Source: Rhizobacter koreensis (GTDB taxonomy: Bacteria > Pseudomonadota > Gammaproteobacteria > Burkholderiales > Burkholderiaceae_C). Taken from it: a stretch of 64,000 nt of DNA. Positions 17,106 to 25,542 of the stretch are shown in pieces (the first letter of the stretch is position 1; every line of letters starts with the position of its first letter). The position numbers were made by a program, and so were the translations under genes. The stretch spans positions 62,001-126,000 of the forward strand of contig NZ_JABWMJ010000006.1 in NCBI RefSeq assembly GCF_013366375.1, given 5' to 3'. The notes beneath the pieces are model-generated. The model had not been told where the DNA came from. It searched no databases and was given only the letters and a program-made list of their open reading frames with translations.

Positions 17106-17907
17106 GGATGGATCGAGTCGAGGTGGTGAGTCCCGCGAACGGGACGAGGCGACGTGTGGCGGCACGCCCAATTGGAAGGGCGATCGCCGTCGAGCGGATT
17201 CGGGCTGCTCGATCCGTACACCGCAACCACGGACGGACCTGAGACTGCACCTCGCTCGCACGAGGCCGCCCTGCTGCAGGAAGTGCCCAGGTGCCGGCGC
17301 ATGCATGGACGCCCTCACCTGAACCGCTCGTCAGCGTACAGGCAAGTGCTGCGTTTCCGTCACGCCGAAAGGGCTCAAGTTCCAGAAGAACCGAGTGGGC
17401 GTGAAATCCGTACGCCGCCTTGCTGGCCCGACACGACGGAATGTGGTCTGCGTGTCAGTGACGCTGCGAACGGACTTGCCGGATGCCGGCGGCGCGCTCG
17501 CACGCCGCACGCGGTCGAACGTCACGCATCGCCGATCGCGCTGGCAGATGCGAGCGTGCATCGAGATGCGAGACACGACCGCGGAACGCGCGCGCGGAAC
17601 GCCGACTCGACTTGCGAGTCATGAGTCGCGAGTCGTGCGCTGCCGGCTGCAACTCGAACCCCGCCTCGCCGTGCGACTCGGCACGCCGAGGACCGGCGCT
17701 CGCCGACCCGATCCACAGGCGAAGAGCATGCACATCGGCAAGGACCGGCGTCGCCGTGACGACAAGGGTCCCCGTGCTCCGCCAGCAGACCGACTCCGGC
17801 GGCACCGGGCCGCACCGGCCAGCCCGCAGCACCTCCGCTCGAAGGTGATCGATCGAGCGATCGGCACGCTCAGGCGCCGAGCAAAGCGCGGCGCCGAGCC
17901 GGCGCGG
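17106..17907. other. 802-base interval without a recognisable gene
   Basis: It separates the haem-oxygenase-fold gene and the diguanylate cyclase gene. Short open frames occur in all directions, but none shows a family motif, a signal peptide or a ribosome site. Two structures stand out. A hairpin, GTCCCG (17130-17135) with CGGGAC (17140-17145), stands 25 bases upstream of the enzyme start. A cluster of GAGTC/GACTC words lies at 17602-17632. It may be a decayed gene or a long regulatory interval. Confidence 0.5.
17602..17632. repeat. Cluster of GACTCG/CGAGTC words
   Basis: Within 31 bases the word GAGTC or its complement occurs four times. GACTCG (17602-17607) and CGAGTC (17613-17618) form an inverted repeat around ACTTG, followed by GAGTCGCGAGTC (17621-17632). 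The clustering in non-coding DNA suggests a protein-binding site or a repeat remnant. Confidence 0.35.
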
Positions 17908-20016
17908 TCAGCCGATGCAGGTCCGGTTCTTCCCGGTGCGCTTGGCTTCGTAGAGCGCCTGGTCGGCGCGCTCGAGCGACTTCTCGATGCCTTCGTCGGG
18001 CCGGTACGCGGTCACGCCCGCCGAGAAGGTGACGAAGACCTGGCGCTCCTTGTGCATGAAGAGGCCGCCGGTCAGCGAGCGCTGCAGGCGCGTCAGCACG
18101 CGCTCGCCTTCATCGACGGGCGTTGCCGGCAGCAGCACGACGAACTCCTCGCCGCCATAGCGCGCGACGTGATCGACCGGGCGCAGGCTCTCGTCCACGA
18201 GCCGAGCGAGCGCCTTCAGCGCGTCGTCGCCGGCGGTGTGGCCGAGCTCGTCGTTGAGGCGCTTGAAGTTGTCGATGTCGAGCAGGCCGATCGACAGCGT
18301 GCCGCCTTCACGCTCGATGCGCGCCCGCTCGACCTCGAATGCCTGCATGAGGCCGCGCCGGTTCGCGATCTGCGTGAGCTGGTCGGTCGAGACCTCGTCG
18401 GACAGGCGCTTCATCGCGTCCTCGAGCTCGCTGACGCGCTGCGAAAGGCCGCTCGCCTTGCGGTGCTCGGCCTGCAGGCGGTCGCGTGTCTGCTGCACCA
18501 GCGAGTGCACGGCGCGGCTCTCCTCGACCATCTCGCGGACCACGCCCGTGAGGCTCTCGAGCGAGTCGGACTGCTCGATCACGCTGGCATAGCGGCCGAC
18601 GCTCTCGTTGAAGCTGCCGGTCTGCGCGCCGAGCTCGTCGAGTTCGCCGAGCATCTTCGTGATCAGCACCTTGAGCGCGTCGCGTGCACCTTCGCGTTCG
18701 CCGCGCATCTCGGCGTGGCGCTTGCGCGCCTGCTGCAGGATGTCGCTGACGGCGCTGACGCCGCGCGCGGTCAGCCCGTCGGCGATCGCCGCGCGCATGG
18801 CCTCGCACTGGCCGCGCACCCAGCTGTCGTTCTCGGCCACTTCCGAGAGGCTCGCGGTCAGCTCGCGGCACAGCTTGCCGAGCTGCTCGAACAGGTGATG
18901 GCGATGCTGCAGCACGCGCGCGACGCGCTGCGTCAGCGCCTCGAGCTCGGCCGCGAGCGCGTGCGTCGCGCCGTCGGCGTCGAGCCGGCGCGCGAGCTCG
19001 GCGACCTCGAGCGTGAGCTCGTGATCGCCTTCGCCGAGCGTCGGCAGCGCCTCGGAGATCGTCCGCTGCAGCACGGCGACGACCTGCGACCAGGCTTCCG
19101 TCGCGGGGCCGGGCGGTGGCGCGGCAGTTGCCGCCGCTGCGTCGTCGAGATCGCTGATGACGCTCGGTTCGCGCGTGACCGTCGGCGCGGCGCCGCGGGT
19201 CGGCGCCTCGGCCTCGGGCGCTGCCCGCTCGGCCGGCAGCGTGATGTCGTCGGACGCGCGGGCGCTTGCGGCGCCAGGAGACGCGGCAGCGACGTGCCCG
19301 TCGCCGGTCGTCGCAGGCCCCGGGCTGCTGCCATCGGCTGCGGCGGCGTCCCCGGCTGGCGCGTGCTCCCCGAAGGTGTCGATGCCGCTCGCCTTGTCGT
19401 GCTCGGCCAGTTCGACGAAGCCGCTCGCGGCGAGCGGCGCGCGATTGGTGAGCGATGCGAACGCGCTGCCCGTGGACGAAGCGGACCGCGGATCGTCGAG
19501 CGCGGCTTCGGCGCGCGCCGAGTCCTCCTCCCAGCTGCCGAGCAGCTGCGCGAGGCGCTGCTGCAGCCGCCGCGAATCGGTCCGACCCGCCGCGACGAGG
19601 CGCTGGATGCCTTCCTTGCGGCGCGCCGAGGTCCATACCGTGCCGGGCCGGTCGATGCCCTTCACGATCCGCTCGATCAGCGTCGCGAAGCTTTCGCTGG
19701 CGGCGCGCGCGCTGCCGTCGAACAGCTGCTCGGCGTGCTCCCAGCGCCCGTGCGCGACCGACTCGGCGAACTCGGCGTCGGCGCCGGCTTCGCCATCGAA
19801 CACGCGTGCCGCCATGCGCTCGACGAGCTTCTGGGCGCGCGGTGCGAGCACCGTCGCGCTGGCACTGCCCCCGGCTTCGTGGCGATACGCGCGGGCGTAG
19901 TTCTCGGGCGTGGGTTCCAGACGCTGCACGGCGAGTCGCCGGAGCGCGGCCTTGGCCAGCTGGGTAGCCGAAGCCTCCGGCGCCGGGCTACGGGCCGGCG
20001 CACGCGTCATCTCCAT
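17908..20016 (-). CDS. Diguanylate cyclase (GGDEF) with long N-terminal coiled region
   Basis: This cytoplasmic diguanylate cyclase has 702 residues and makes cyclic di-GMP from two GTP. The C-terminal GGDEF domain (about residues 535-702) is intact. It has LSIGLLDIDNFKRLNDELGH with the metal-binding Asp residues, the active-site GGEEF at 621-625, and an inhibitory I-site RPVD at 612-615, exactly five residues before it. The first 520 residues are Ala/Glu/Arg-rich and predicted helical, with coiled-coil-like heptads (for example RDRLQAEHRKASGLSQRVSE) and no membrane span. The ATG at 20016 has GAGGGG upstream and lies ten bases after the upstream gene's stop. It is the last gene of a four-gene signalling operon. 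Confidence 0.9.
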   Translation of the reverse strand: MEMTRAPARSPAPEASATQLAKAALRRLAVQRLEPTPENYARAYRHEAGGSASATVLAPRAQKLVERMAARVFDGEAGADAEFAESVAHGRWEHAEQLFDGSARAASESFATLIERIVKGIDRPGTVWTSARRKEGIQRLVAAGRTDSRRLQQRLAQLLGSWEEDSARAEAALDDPRSASSTGSAFASLTNRAPLAASGFVELAEHDKASGIDTFGEHAPAGDAAAADGSSPGPATTGDGHVAAASPGAASARASDDITLPAERAAPEAEAPTRGAAPTVTREPSVISDLDDAAAATAAPPPGPATEAWSQVVAVLQRTISEALPTLGEGDHELTLEVAELARRLDADGATHALAAELEALTQRVARVLQHRHHLFEQLGKLCRELTASLSEVAENDSWVRGQCEAMRAAIADGLTARGVSAVSDILQQARKRHAEMRGEREGARDALKVLITKMLGELDELGAQTGSFNESVGRYASVIEQSDSLESLTGVVREMVEESRAVHSLVQQTRDRLQAEHRKASGLSQRVSELEDAMKRLSDEVSTDQLTQIANRRGLMQAFEVERARIEREGGTLSIGLLDIDNFKRLNDELGHTAGDDALKALARLVDESLRPVDHVARYGGEEFVVLLPATPVDEGERVLTRLQRSLTGGLFMHKERQVFVTFSAGVTAYRPDEGIEKSLERADQALYEAKRTGKNRTCIG

Positions 20017-20026
20017 CGTGGGCCCC

Positions 20027-22276
20027 TCAGACGAACGGCTTGCTGCGCGACTCCCGAGGCCGCGTCACGCGCAGCGGCTCGACGTCGGCGTCGCTGGCAT
20101 TGCGGATCCACGGCGCCTTCTTCGGCAGCACGGTCTGCTGCAGCCACTTCTCGATTTCCTCGGGAAGTTGCGGCTTGCTGAACAGATAGCCCTGCATGAT
20201 GCCGCAGCCCAACCGGTGCAATGCCTCCATCTGGCGGAGGTTTTCCACGCCTTCGGCGACCACGCGAAGGTTGAGCGAACGCGCCAGCGCGATGATGGCG
20301 GTGACCACCGCCGCGCTCTGCGGGGTCATGCCCAAGTCGCGGATGAAGCTGCGATCGATCTTGAGTTCACTGATCGGCAGCGTGGTCAGGTACGCCAGCG
20401 ACGAGTAGCCGGTGCCGAAGTCGTCGATCGAGATCTCGACGCCGATCTCGTTGAGCCGGTGCAGCGACGGGATCACGTTCTGCAGGTCCTTCATCAGGCC
20501 CGTCTCGGTGATCTCGAGCTCGATCGCGTGGTGCGGCACGCCGTAGGTGGTGACCGCGTTGTGGATGTACTCGACGAGGTCGGTGCGCTCGAACAGCCGG
20601 TTCGGCAGGTTGACCGCGATCGAGTCGGCAAAGCCGAAGCTGTCCTGCCAGATTCGCGCCTGGCGCGCCGCCTCGCGGATCGCCCACTCGCTGATCGGCG
20701 TGATGAGACCGGTCTCCTCGGCGAGCGGAATGAAGTCGCCCGGCGGCACCAGCACGCCGTGACGGCGCCAGCGCATCAGCGCCTCGGCGCCGACCATGCG
20801 CGCGGAGTGCACGTCGATCTTGGGCTGGTAGTGCAGCACGAGCTCGTTGCGCTCGAGCGCCTTGTGCAGCGCGCTCTCGAGCTCGAGCTTCTCGCGGCCC
20901 TGGCCGGCCAGGTTCGGCCGGTACAGCGACGCCGAGTTGCGGCCGGCCGACTTGACCGAATACATCGCGACGTCGGAGTTGCGCAGCAGGTCGGCCACGG
21001 TGTCGCCGTCGCGCGGGAAGAGCGCGATGCCGACGCTCGCGGTCACGAAGCATTCCTGCATGCCGACCATGATCGGCTGGCGCATGAGGTCGAGGATGCG
21101 CTCGGCGACGCGCTCGGCGTCGCGCTCGTCCGCGACTTCGGGCAGCAGCGCGACGAACTCGTCGCCGCCCCAGCGGCCGACCGCCTCGAGCGTGCGGTGC
21201 GAGCGCAGGCCGACCGTCTCGAGCGAGCTCTCGAGCACCTGGTCGGAGTGGCGCACGCAGCTGCGCAGGCGCCGCGACACCTCCATCAGCAGCTCGTCGC
21301 CCGCGCCGTGACCGAGGGTGTCGTTGATGACCTTGAAGCGGTCGAGGTCGATCAGCAGCAGCGCGACCTGATGCCCGAGCCGGCGACCGTGCTCGAGGGC
21401 GCGCTCCGCGCGCCAGACCAGCTGGCGCCGGTTCGGCAGGCCGGTCAGCGTGTCGAAGTTGGCCAGGTGCCGGATGCGGTCTTCCGCCATCCGGCGGTCG
21501 GTCACGTCCTGCACGATGCCGGTGTAGCCGATCAGGTTGCCGAGCTCGTTGAACTCCGGCTCCGCCTCGATGTGGACGATGCGCGGCCGGCCGTCGTGCA
21601 GCTTGGCGCGGATGTCGGTGGCGAGCACCGTGCTATGGGCGATCGCCTCGTGCGCGAGCTCGAGGAAGGTGCTGCGCTCCTCCTCCGGCATCATGCGCAG
21701 GAGGGTGCGGAACTTGAGGGTGTCGCCCGGGCCGAGCCCGAACACGCGCAAGCCCTCGATCGAGAGCACCGGGCCGCCCTGGCCGCGCCGCCAGTCGAAG
21801 CTGCCCATCCGGGCCAGGTCCTGCGCGCGGGCCAGGCGCGACTTGCTGCGCTCGAGCTCGACGCGCGTCCGCGAGGCGCGCAGCAGATAGCGCAGGCGCC
21901 CGGCGAGCAGGCTCCACTGCGTCGTCTTGACGAAGAAGTCGGTGGCGCCGACCTCGTAGGCGCGCGTGATCGACGCCTCGTCGTCGAGGCCGGTCAGCAT
22001 CAGCACCGGCAGCGACTCGAACCCGGGCAGCACGCGCAGCGCGCGGCAGGTCTCGAATCCGTCGAGCCCGGGCATCAGGGCGTCGAGCACCACCACGTCG
22101 GGCAGCCACTCGCCCAGGGTCTGCAGCGCGCGCTCGCCGCTCGACGCTTCGAGGACCTCGAAGCCGCGCTCGCGCAGCGCGACCGACGTGAGCAGCAGGT
22201 TCACCTCGTCGTCGTCCACGAGCAGCACCCGCGGCTGCTCGGGGAGAAAGTCGAGCATCTCGGCTCGCGCATTCAT
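20027..22276 (-). CDS. Response regulator with PAS, GGDEF and EAL domains
   Basis: This 749-residue response regulator controls cyclic di-GMP. The receiver domain (about 14-130) has acidic residues D21-D23, phospho-acceptor D65, T95 and K117. A PAS-like domain (about 150-260) follows. The GGDEF domain (about 270-455) has GGDEF at 370-374. The EAL domain (about 465-715) has EAL at 498-500 and DDFGTG at 618-623, so both enzymatic signatures are intact. An insertion of about 18 residues separates the I-site-like RHSD (342-345) from GGDEF, where five residues are normal. The start overlaps the HPt stop by ATGA. The HPt protein next door is the obvious phosphodonor. Confidence 0.9.
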   Translation of the reverse strand: MNARAEMLDFLPEQPRVLLVDDDEVNLLLTSVALRERGFEVLEASSGERALQTLGEWLPDVVVLDALMPGLDGFETCRALRVLPGFESLPVLMLTGLDDEASITRAYEVGATDFFVKTTQWSLLAGRLRYLLRASRTRVELERSKSRLARAQDLARMGSFDWRRGQGGPVLSIEGLRVFGLGPGDTLKFRTLLRMMPEEERSTFLELAHEAIAHSTVLATDIRAKLHDGRPRIVHIEAEPEFNELGNLIGYTGIVQDVTDRRMAEDRIRHLANFDTLTGLPNRRQLVWRAERALEHGRRLGHQVALLLIDLDRFKVINDTLGHGAGDELLMEVSRRLRSCVRHSDQVLESSLETVGLRSHRTLEAVGRWGGDEFVALLPEVADERDAERVAERILDLMRQPIMVGMQECFVTASVGIALFPRDGDTVADLLRNSDVAMYSVKSAGRNSASLYRPNLAGQGREKLELESALHKALERNELVLHYQPKIDVHSARMVGAEALMRWRRHGVLVPPGDFIPLAEETGLITPISEWAIREAARQARIWQDSFGFADSIAVNLPNRLFERTDLVEYIHNAVTTYGVPHHAIELEITETGLMKDLQNVIPSLHRLNEIGVEISIDDFGTGYSSLAYLTTLPISELKIDRSFIRDLGMTPQSAAVVTAIIALARSLNLRVVAEGVENLRQMEALHRLGCGIMQGYLFSKPQLPEEIEKWLQQTVLPKKAPWIRNASDADVEPLRVTRPRESRSKPFV

Positions 22277-22656
22277 GAGGTGGGATCCAGCATGGGCTGC
22301 AACGCTTGTAGCACGGCGCGCACTTCGGCTTCGAGGGTTTCGATCTGCGAACCGAGCCCCTCCGTGACGTCGTTCCGGATCAGCAGTTCGACCGCCGCGC
22401 ACACCTGCGAGAGGCGCATCGCGCCGATGCTGGCAGACGACGATTTCAGGGTGTGGGCGACGTGTCGCACCACTTTCGGATCCTGCGCGGCGCCGGGTGC
22501 GCGCAGCTGGGCGAGCAGGCGCTCGGCCGAGCCGACGAAGGCGCGCAGCACGCGCTCGACGAGGCGGTTGCGATCGCCCGGGTCGAGCTCGCGCAGGCGC
22601 GCGAGCGCGGCCACGTCGAGCACGGCGAGCGGCGGCGAGGCTGGCGGTGCGCTCAT
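22273..22656 (-). CDS. HPt-domain phosphotransfer protein
   Basis: This stand-alone histidine phosphotransfer protein has 127 residues. The four-helix HPt signature is clear: VVRHVAHTLKSSSASIGAMRL, with His68 as the phosphorylated residue and the conserved Lys three residues later. It passes phosphate between a hybrid kinase and a response regulator, here most likely the REC-GGDEF-EAL protein whose gene begins in its last codon. It also overlaps the preceding gene by ATGA, so three cistrons are coupled. No kinase is in the operon; the divergent kinase at 23469 lacks a receiver domain, so the upstream donor may be elsewhere. Confidence 0.85.
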   Translation of the reverse strand: MSAPPASPPLAVLDVAALARLRELDPGDRNRLVERVLRAFVGSAERLLAQLRAPGAAQDPKVVRHVAHTLKSSSASIGAMRLSQVCAAVELLIRNDVTEGLGSQIETLEAEVRAVLQALQPMLDPTS

Positions 22657-23321
22657 GCGGGCACCACGCCGAGTGCCCGCGGACGCGCCATGCGCGGCAA
22701 CGCGGCTTCGAGCGCCGCGCGCGCGGTGGCGAGCAGGCGGTCGCGCGGCGCGCGTTCGACGTCGAGCCCGATGTCGGCGAGTTCGAGCAGCGCGACCGCG
22801 CTGCCCTCGCGCGTGACGACGAGCGCAAGCGCCGGTGCAGCTTCGGCGGGGGGCACGCCGTCGAGCGCGTCCTGCAGCGCCGTGTCGGTGGGCGACAAGG
22901 CACGGGCGCGGGCCCGGAAGCCCGGCTGCTCGGCGAACATCTCGGCCAGCAGCAGCCGGCCCGACGTGCGATCGACCGCAAAGACGCGCGAGGCGCCTGC
23001 GCCGAGCTCGCCCTTCAGCGCCGCAGCCACCCCGTGCAGCGCGCCTTCGAAACCCTCGCCGCCACGCGCCGCATCGCGCACGCGTGCCTCGGCATCGGCG
23101 AGCGCGGCGGCGTCGAGCGCGAGCGGCGGCAGCGGCTCGGCAGGCTCGGGCAGCGGCTCGGCGACCAAGCGGCGGCCGAAGCGCCAGCCGGCGAGCGCGA
23201 CCAGCCCGGCGAGCGCGGCGATCACGCCGAGCTTGGCGCGCCACGGGTCGCCGACGAGCAGCGACGCCGCGCCGGCGAAGGCCGCGATACAGAACGAAGC
23301 TCGTATGAGGGGCATCGACAT
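22653..23321 (-). CDS. Membrane-anchored GAF-like sensor protein
   Basis: This 222-residue protein has two closely spaced N-terminal hydrophobic spans (ASFCIAAFAGAASLLVG and AKLGVIAALAGLVALAGW). A cytoplasmic alpha/beta domain of about 150 residues follows. The pattern FEGALHGVAAALKGELGAGASRVFAVDRTSGRLLLAEMF, with a later LALVVTREGSAVALLELADIG, resembles a GAF domain, although no ligand residues can be named. It is the first gene of the c-di-GMP operon and overlaps the HPt start (ATGA). It could supply a redox or small-molecule input (inference). ATG 23315 is an alternative start. Confidence 0.6.
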   Translation of the reverse strand: MSMPLIRASFCIAAFAGAASLLVGDPWRAKLGVIAALAGLVALAGWRFGRRLVAEPLPEPAEPLPPLALDAAALADAEARVRDAARGGEGFEGALHGVAAALKGELGAGASRVFAVDRTSGRLLLAEMFAEQPGFRARARALSPTDTALQDALDGVPPAEAAPALALVVTREGSAVALLELADIGLDVERAPRDRLLATARAALEAALPRMARPRALGVVPA

Positions 23322-23434
23322 CAGGAAACCAGAAAACGGCCGGCGCGGTGCGACCGATCGAACGATCGGCCGGGCCGCCGCGCCGGAGCAAGCATTTTCG
23401 GCGATCGGGCCGACAACTTGATGACGACGCTCGA

Positions 23435-23462
23435 TTGGCCGACCGCAACGCCTCCCTACAAT
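23435..23462 (+). promoter_or_regulatory. Candidate sigma-70 promoter giving a leaderless mRNA
   Basis: TTGGCC (23435-23440) and TACAAT (23457-23462) are separated by 16 bases. The ATG of the downstream kinase begins at 23469, seven bases after the -10 box. Transcription would start at or next to the A of the start codon, and no ribosome site is present there, which fits leaderless translation. Confidence 0.4.
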
Positions 23463-23468
23463 CTTTCG

Positions 23469-24821
23469 ATGCTCCGCGACGCCGCCGCACGGGACCGCCT
23501 GCGACCGACACCGCTGCGACGCGCGAGCCTCGTTCCGGGTGCCTTCGCAGCCGCCGCGTGGCCGCTCGCCACGCTCGCGGCCGAGTCCGATTCGGCGACC
23601 GCCAAGGCGGCGCCCGCCGGCTCGCTGGTGCCGCTCTTCGTCTTCGTGGTCGTCCTCGGCGTGATCGCGGTCGCCGCCTGGGCGGTCTGGCGCTGGCGCC
23701 AGGACGCCGGCGCCCTGCACCAGGCGCGCCTGGAGCAGCGCAGCCTGGTCGACGTGCTCGACGTCTGGCAGTGGCGGACCGACGCCGAGCACCGCGTCGT
23801 CGCCCTGCGCCCGCCGAGCGGTGCCGGCACCGAGGCGTGGCGCGCGCTCGCCACCGGCCAGCCGCTCTGGGAGCTGGTGCAGGCCGACGATGCCGGCGCG
23901 CTGCGCGCCCGCCTCGCCGCGGGCGCACCGATCGACGACGTCGGCGCGGAACGCGACGACGCCGGCGGCGCGCGCCGCCGCGTGCAGCTGCGCGGCCGCT
24001 CGCTGGTCGACGCGACCGGCCGCTTCGCGGGCTACATCGGCACCCTGCGCGAGGTCGATCGCCCGGGTGCCGCGCCAGGCGCCGCTGCGTCGGGCCCGGC
24101 ACGCGCAGTCGCCGGCGCGCCGGCGAAGGACGACCGCACCGCCGGCGACGCCGACCGCGAGGCGTTCAGCTACACGGTGTCGCACGATCTGCGGGCGCCG
24201 ATCCGCGTGGTCGAAGGCTTCACCAAGATCGTCAAGGAGGACTACGGCCGCGTCCTCGACCGCATCGGCCTCGACCACCTCGACCGCGTGCTCGGCGCCG
24301 CCGCGCGCATGAACAACATGATCGATGCGCTGCTCGCGCTGTCGAAGCTGTCGTCGCAGCCGCTCGCCGACGAGCCGGTGAACCTGTCCGAGATGGCCGG
24401 CAGCATCGCCGAGGAGCTGCGCCGCCAGTCGCCCGCGCGCGACGTTGCGATCGACATCGAGCCCGGGCTCGCCGCGCGTGGCGACCCGACGCTGCTGCGC
24501 AGCGTGCTCGAGAACCTGCTCGGCAACGCGTGGAAGTACACCGCCCACACGCGCCAGGCCCAGGTGCGCTTCGCGCGCGTGGCGGGGGAAGCGTCGACCT
24601 TCTACGTGCGCGACAACGGCGCCGGCTTCGACATGCGCTTCGCCGACCGGCTGTTCAGCCCGTTCCAGCGCCTGCACAGCGCGAGCGAGTTCCCCGGCAC
24701 CGGCGTCGGCCTCGCATCGGTGCGCCGCATCGTGCGGCGCCACGGCGGCGACATCCGCGCCGAGAGCGAGCCCGACAAGGGCGCGACCTTCACCTTCTCG
24801 CTGCCCGGCAGCGGGCGCTGA
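23469..24821 (+). CDS. Sensor histidine kinase
   Basis: This membrane-anchored histidine kinase has about 450 residues. An N-terminal hydrophobic segment and one strong span (LVPLFVFVVVLGVIAVAAWAVW, about 53-74) precede a PAS-like region (about 92-195). An Ala/Pro linker leads to HisKA with SYTVSHDLRAPIRVVEGF (His239 phosphorylated). The ATPase domain has N-box LLRSVLENLLGNAWKYT, G1 DNGAGFDM and G2 GTGVGLASV. ATG 23469 fits the candidate promoter; ATG 23421 is an in-frame alternative. It is divergent from the c-di-GMP operon and convergent with the ANTAR regulator. Its partner is not fixed by the sequence. Confidence 0.85.
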   Translation: MLRDAAARDRLRPTPLRRASLVPGAFAAAAWPLATLAAESDSATAKAAPAGSLVPLFVFVVVLGVIAVAAWAVWRWRQDAGALHQARLEQRSLVDVLDVWQWRTDAEHRVVALRPPSGAGTEAWRALATGQPLWELVQADDAGALRARLAAGAPIDDVGAERDDAGGARRRVQLRGRSLVDATGRFAGYIGTLREVDRPGAAPGAAASGPARAVAGAPAKDDRTAGDADREAFSYTVSHDLRAPIRVVEGFTKIVKEDYGRVLDRIGLDHLDRVLGAAARMNNMIDALLALSKLSSQPLADEPVNLSEMAGSIAEELRRQSPARDVAIDIEPGLAARGDPTLLRSVLENLLGNAWKYTAHTRQAQVRFARVAGEASTFYVRDNGAGFDMRFADRLFSPFQRLHSASEFPGTGVGLASVRRIVRRHGGDIRAESEPDKGATFTFSLPGSGR

Positions 24822-24842
24822 GGCGCGCCGCGTCCGCAGCGC

Positions 24843-25499
24843 CTACTCGTTCGCCGAGCCGGCGAGGCACTCGACCGCGGCGAGCAGCCGCTCGGCCTGA
24901 TCGTGCAGTGCGCGCTGCTCGCTCGCCGCCTGACGCTGCAGGCGCGACAGGGCGTCGGCGCGCGTCAGCGAGTAGCGGTGCATCAGCACGCCGACCGCCA
25001 TCGACACCGAGGGGTCGGGTGCGGGCGGCGTCGCCTGCTGCGGCAGTGCAGCGGGCAGGGGCGCCGATGCGACCGGCGGCGCGGGGGGTGCCGCGCTCCC
25101 GCGCTGCGCATCGATGCTCGCGAAGGCCGCATCGACCGCCGGCACGATCTGGCGGATGTCGAGCGGCTTGACGAGGTAGTCGACCGCGCCGAGCGCCCTC
25201 ACCTGCGCGACCGTCTCGTCGTCCGAGAACGCCGACAGGAACATGAACGGGATGCGGCACGCGGAACGCAGGTACTCGGCGACGTCGAAGCCGCTCTTGC
25301 CTTCCATGCGGATGTCGAGCAGCGCGAGGTCGGGCCGGTGCTCGCGCGCGAGCAGGATCGCGTCGTCGCCGTTGTCGGCGTCGATGACCTCGTAGCCGGC
25401 CTCGGTGAGGCCGTCGGTCAGCGTGGCCAGCACCAGCCGGTTGTCGTCGACGACGAGGATGCGTCCCTTGTTCAGCGCGTGTCTCCAGCAGCGTGGCAA
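24843..25499 (-). CDS. Response regulator with ANTAR RNA-binding domain
   Basis: This is a two-component regulator of the AmiR/NasT/PdtaR class, up to 218 residues. The receiver domain (about 11-125) has DD at 18-19, phospho-acceptor D62 and K111. A Pro/Ala-rich linker of about 35 residues follows. The C-terminal ANTAR domain (about 166-211) shows SMAVGVLMHRYSLTRADAL and AERLLAAVECL. ANTAR regulators bind paired hairpins in mRNA leaders and prevent termination. No ATG precedes the receiver, so the start is TTG 25499 or a CTG at 25475 behind TGGAGA. It follows the HisKA_2 kinase gene by 43 bases, making the pair PdtaS/PdtaR-like. Confidence 0.8.
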   Translation of the reverse strand: MPRCWRHALNKGRILVVDDNRLVLATLTDGLTEAGYEVIDADNGDDAILLAREHRPDLALLDIRMEGKSGFDVAEYLRSACRIPFMFLSAFSDDETVAQVRALGAVDYLVKPLDIRQIVPAVDAAFASIDAQRGSAAPPAPPVASAPLPAALPQQATPPAPDPSVSMAVGVLMHRYSLTRADALSRLQRQAASEQRALHDQAERLLAAVECLAGSANE

Positions 25500-25542
25500 C
25501 CCGGCGGCACCGGGCGGGCGCCATTTTGGGCCCGCCGGCGCC

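Noticed and set aside
17331..17576. Small minus-strand frame of 81 codons in the long gene-free interval
   Set aside because: No ribosome site, signal or known motif; composition matches random open frame in GC-rich DNA.
17395..22816. Very long open frames on the plus strand opposite the diguanylate cyclase and REC-GGDEF-EAL genes
   Set aside because: Their translations are Arg/Ala/His-rich without domains, while the minus strand encodes intact GGDEF and EAL domains. High GC content suppresses antisense stops.
24843..25499. Assignment of the ANTAR protein as partner of the convergent kinase at 23469-24821
   Set aside because: That kinase has a classical HisKA domain and opposite orientation. 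The HisKA_2 kinase directly upstream is the better partner by family and by operon position.
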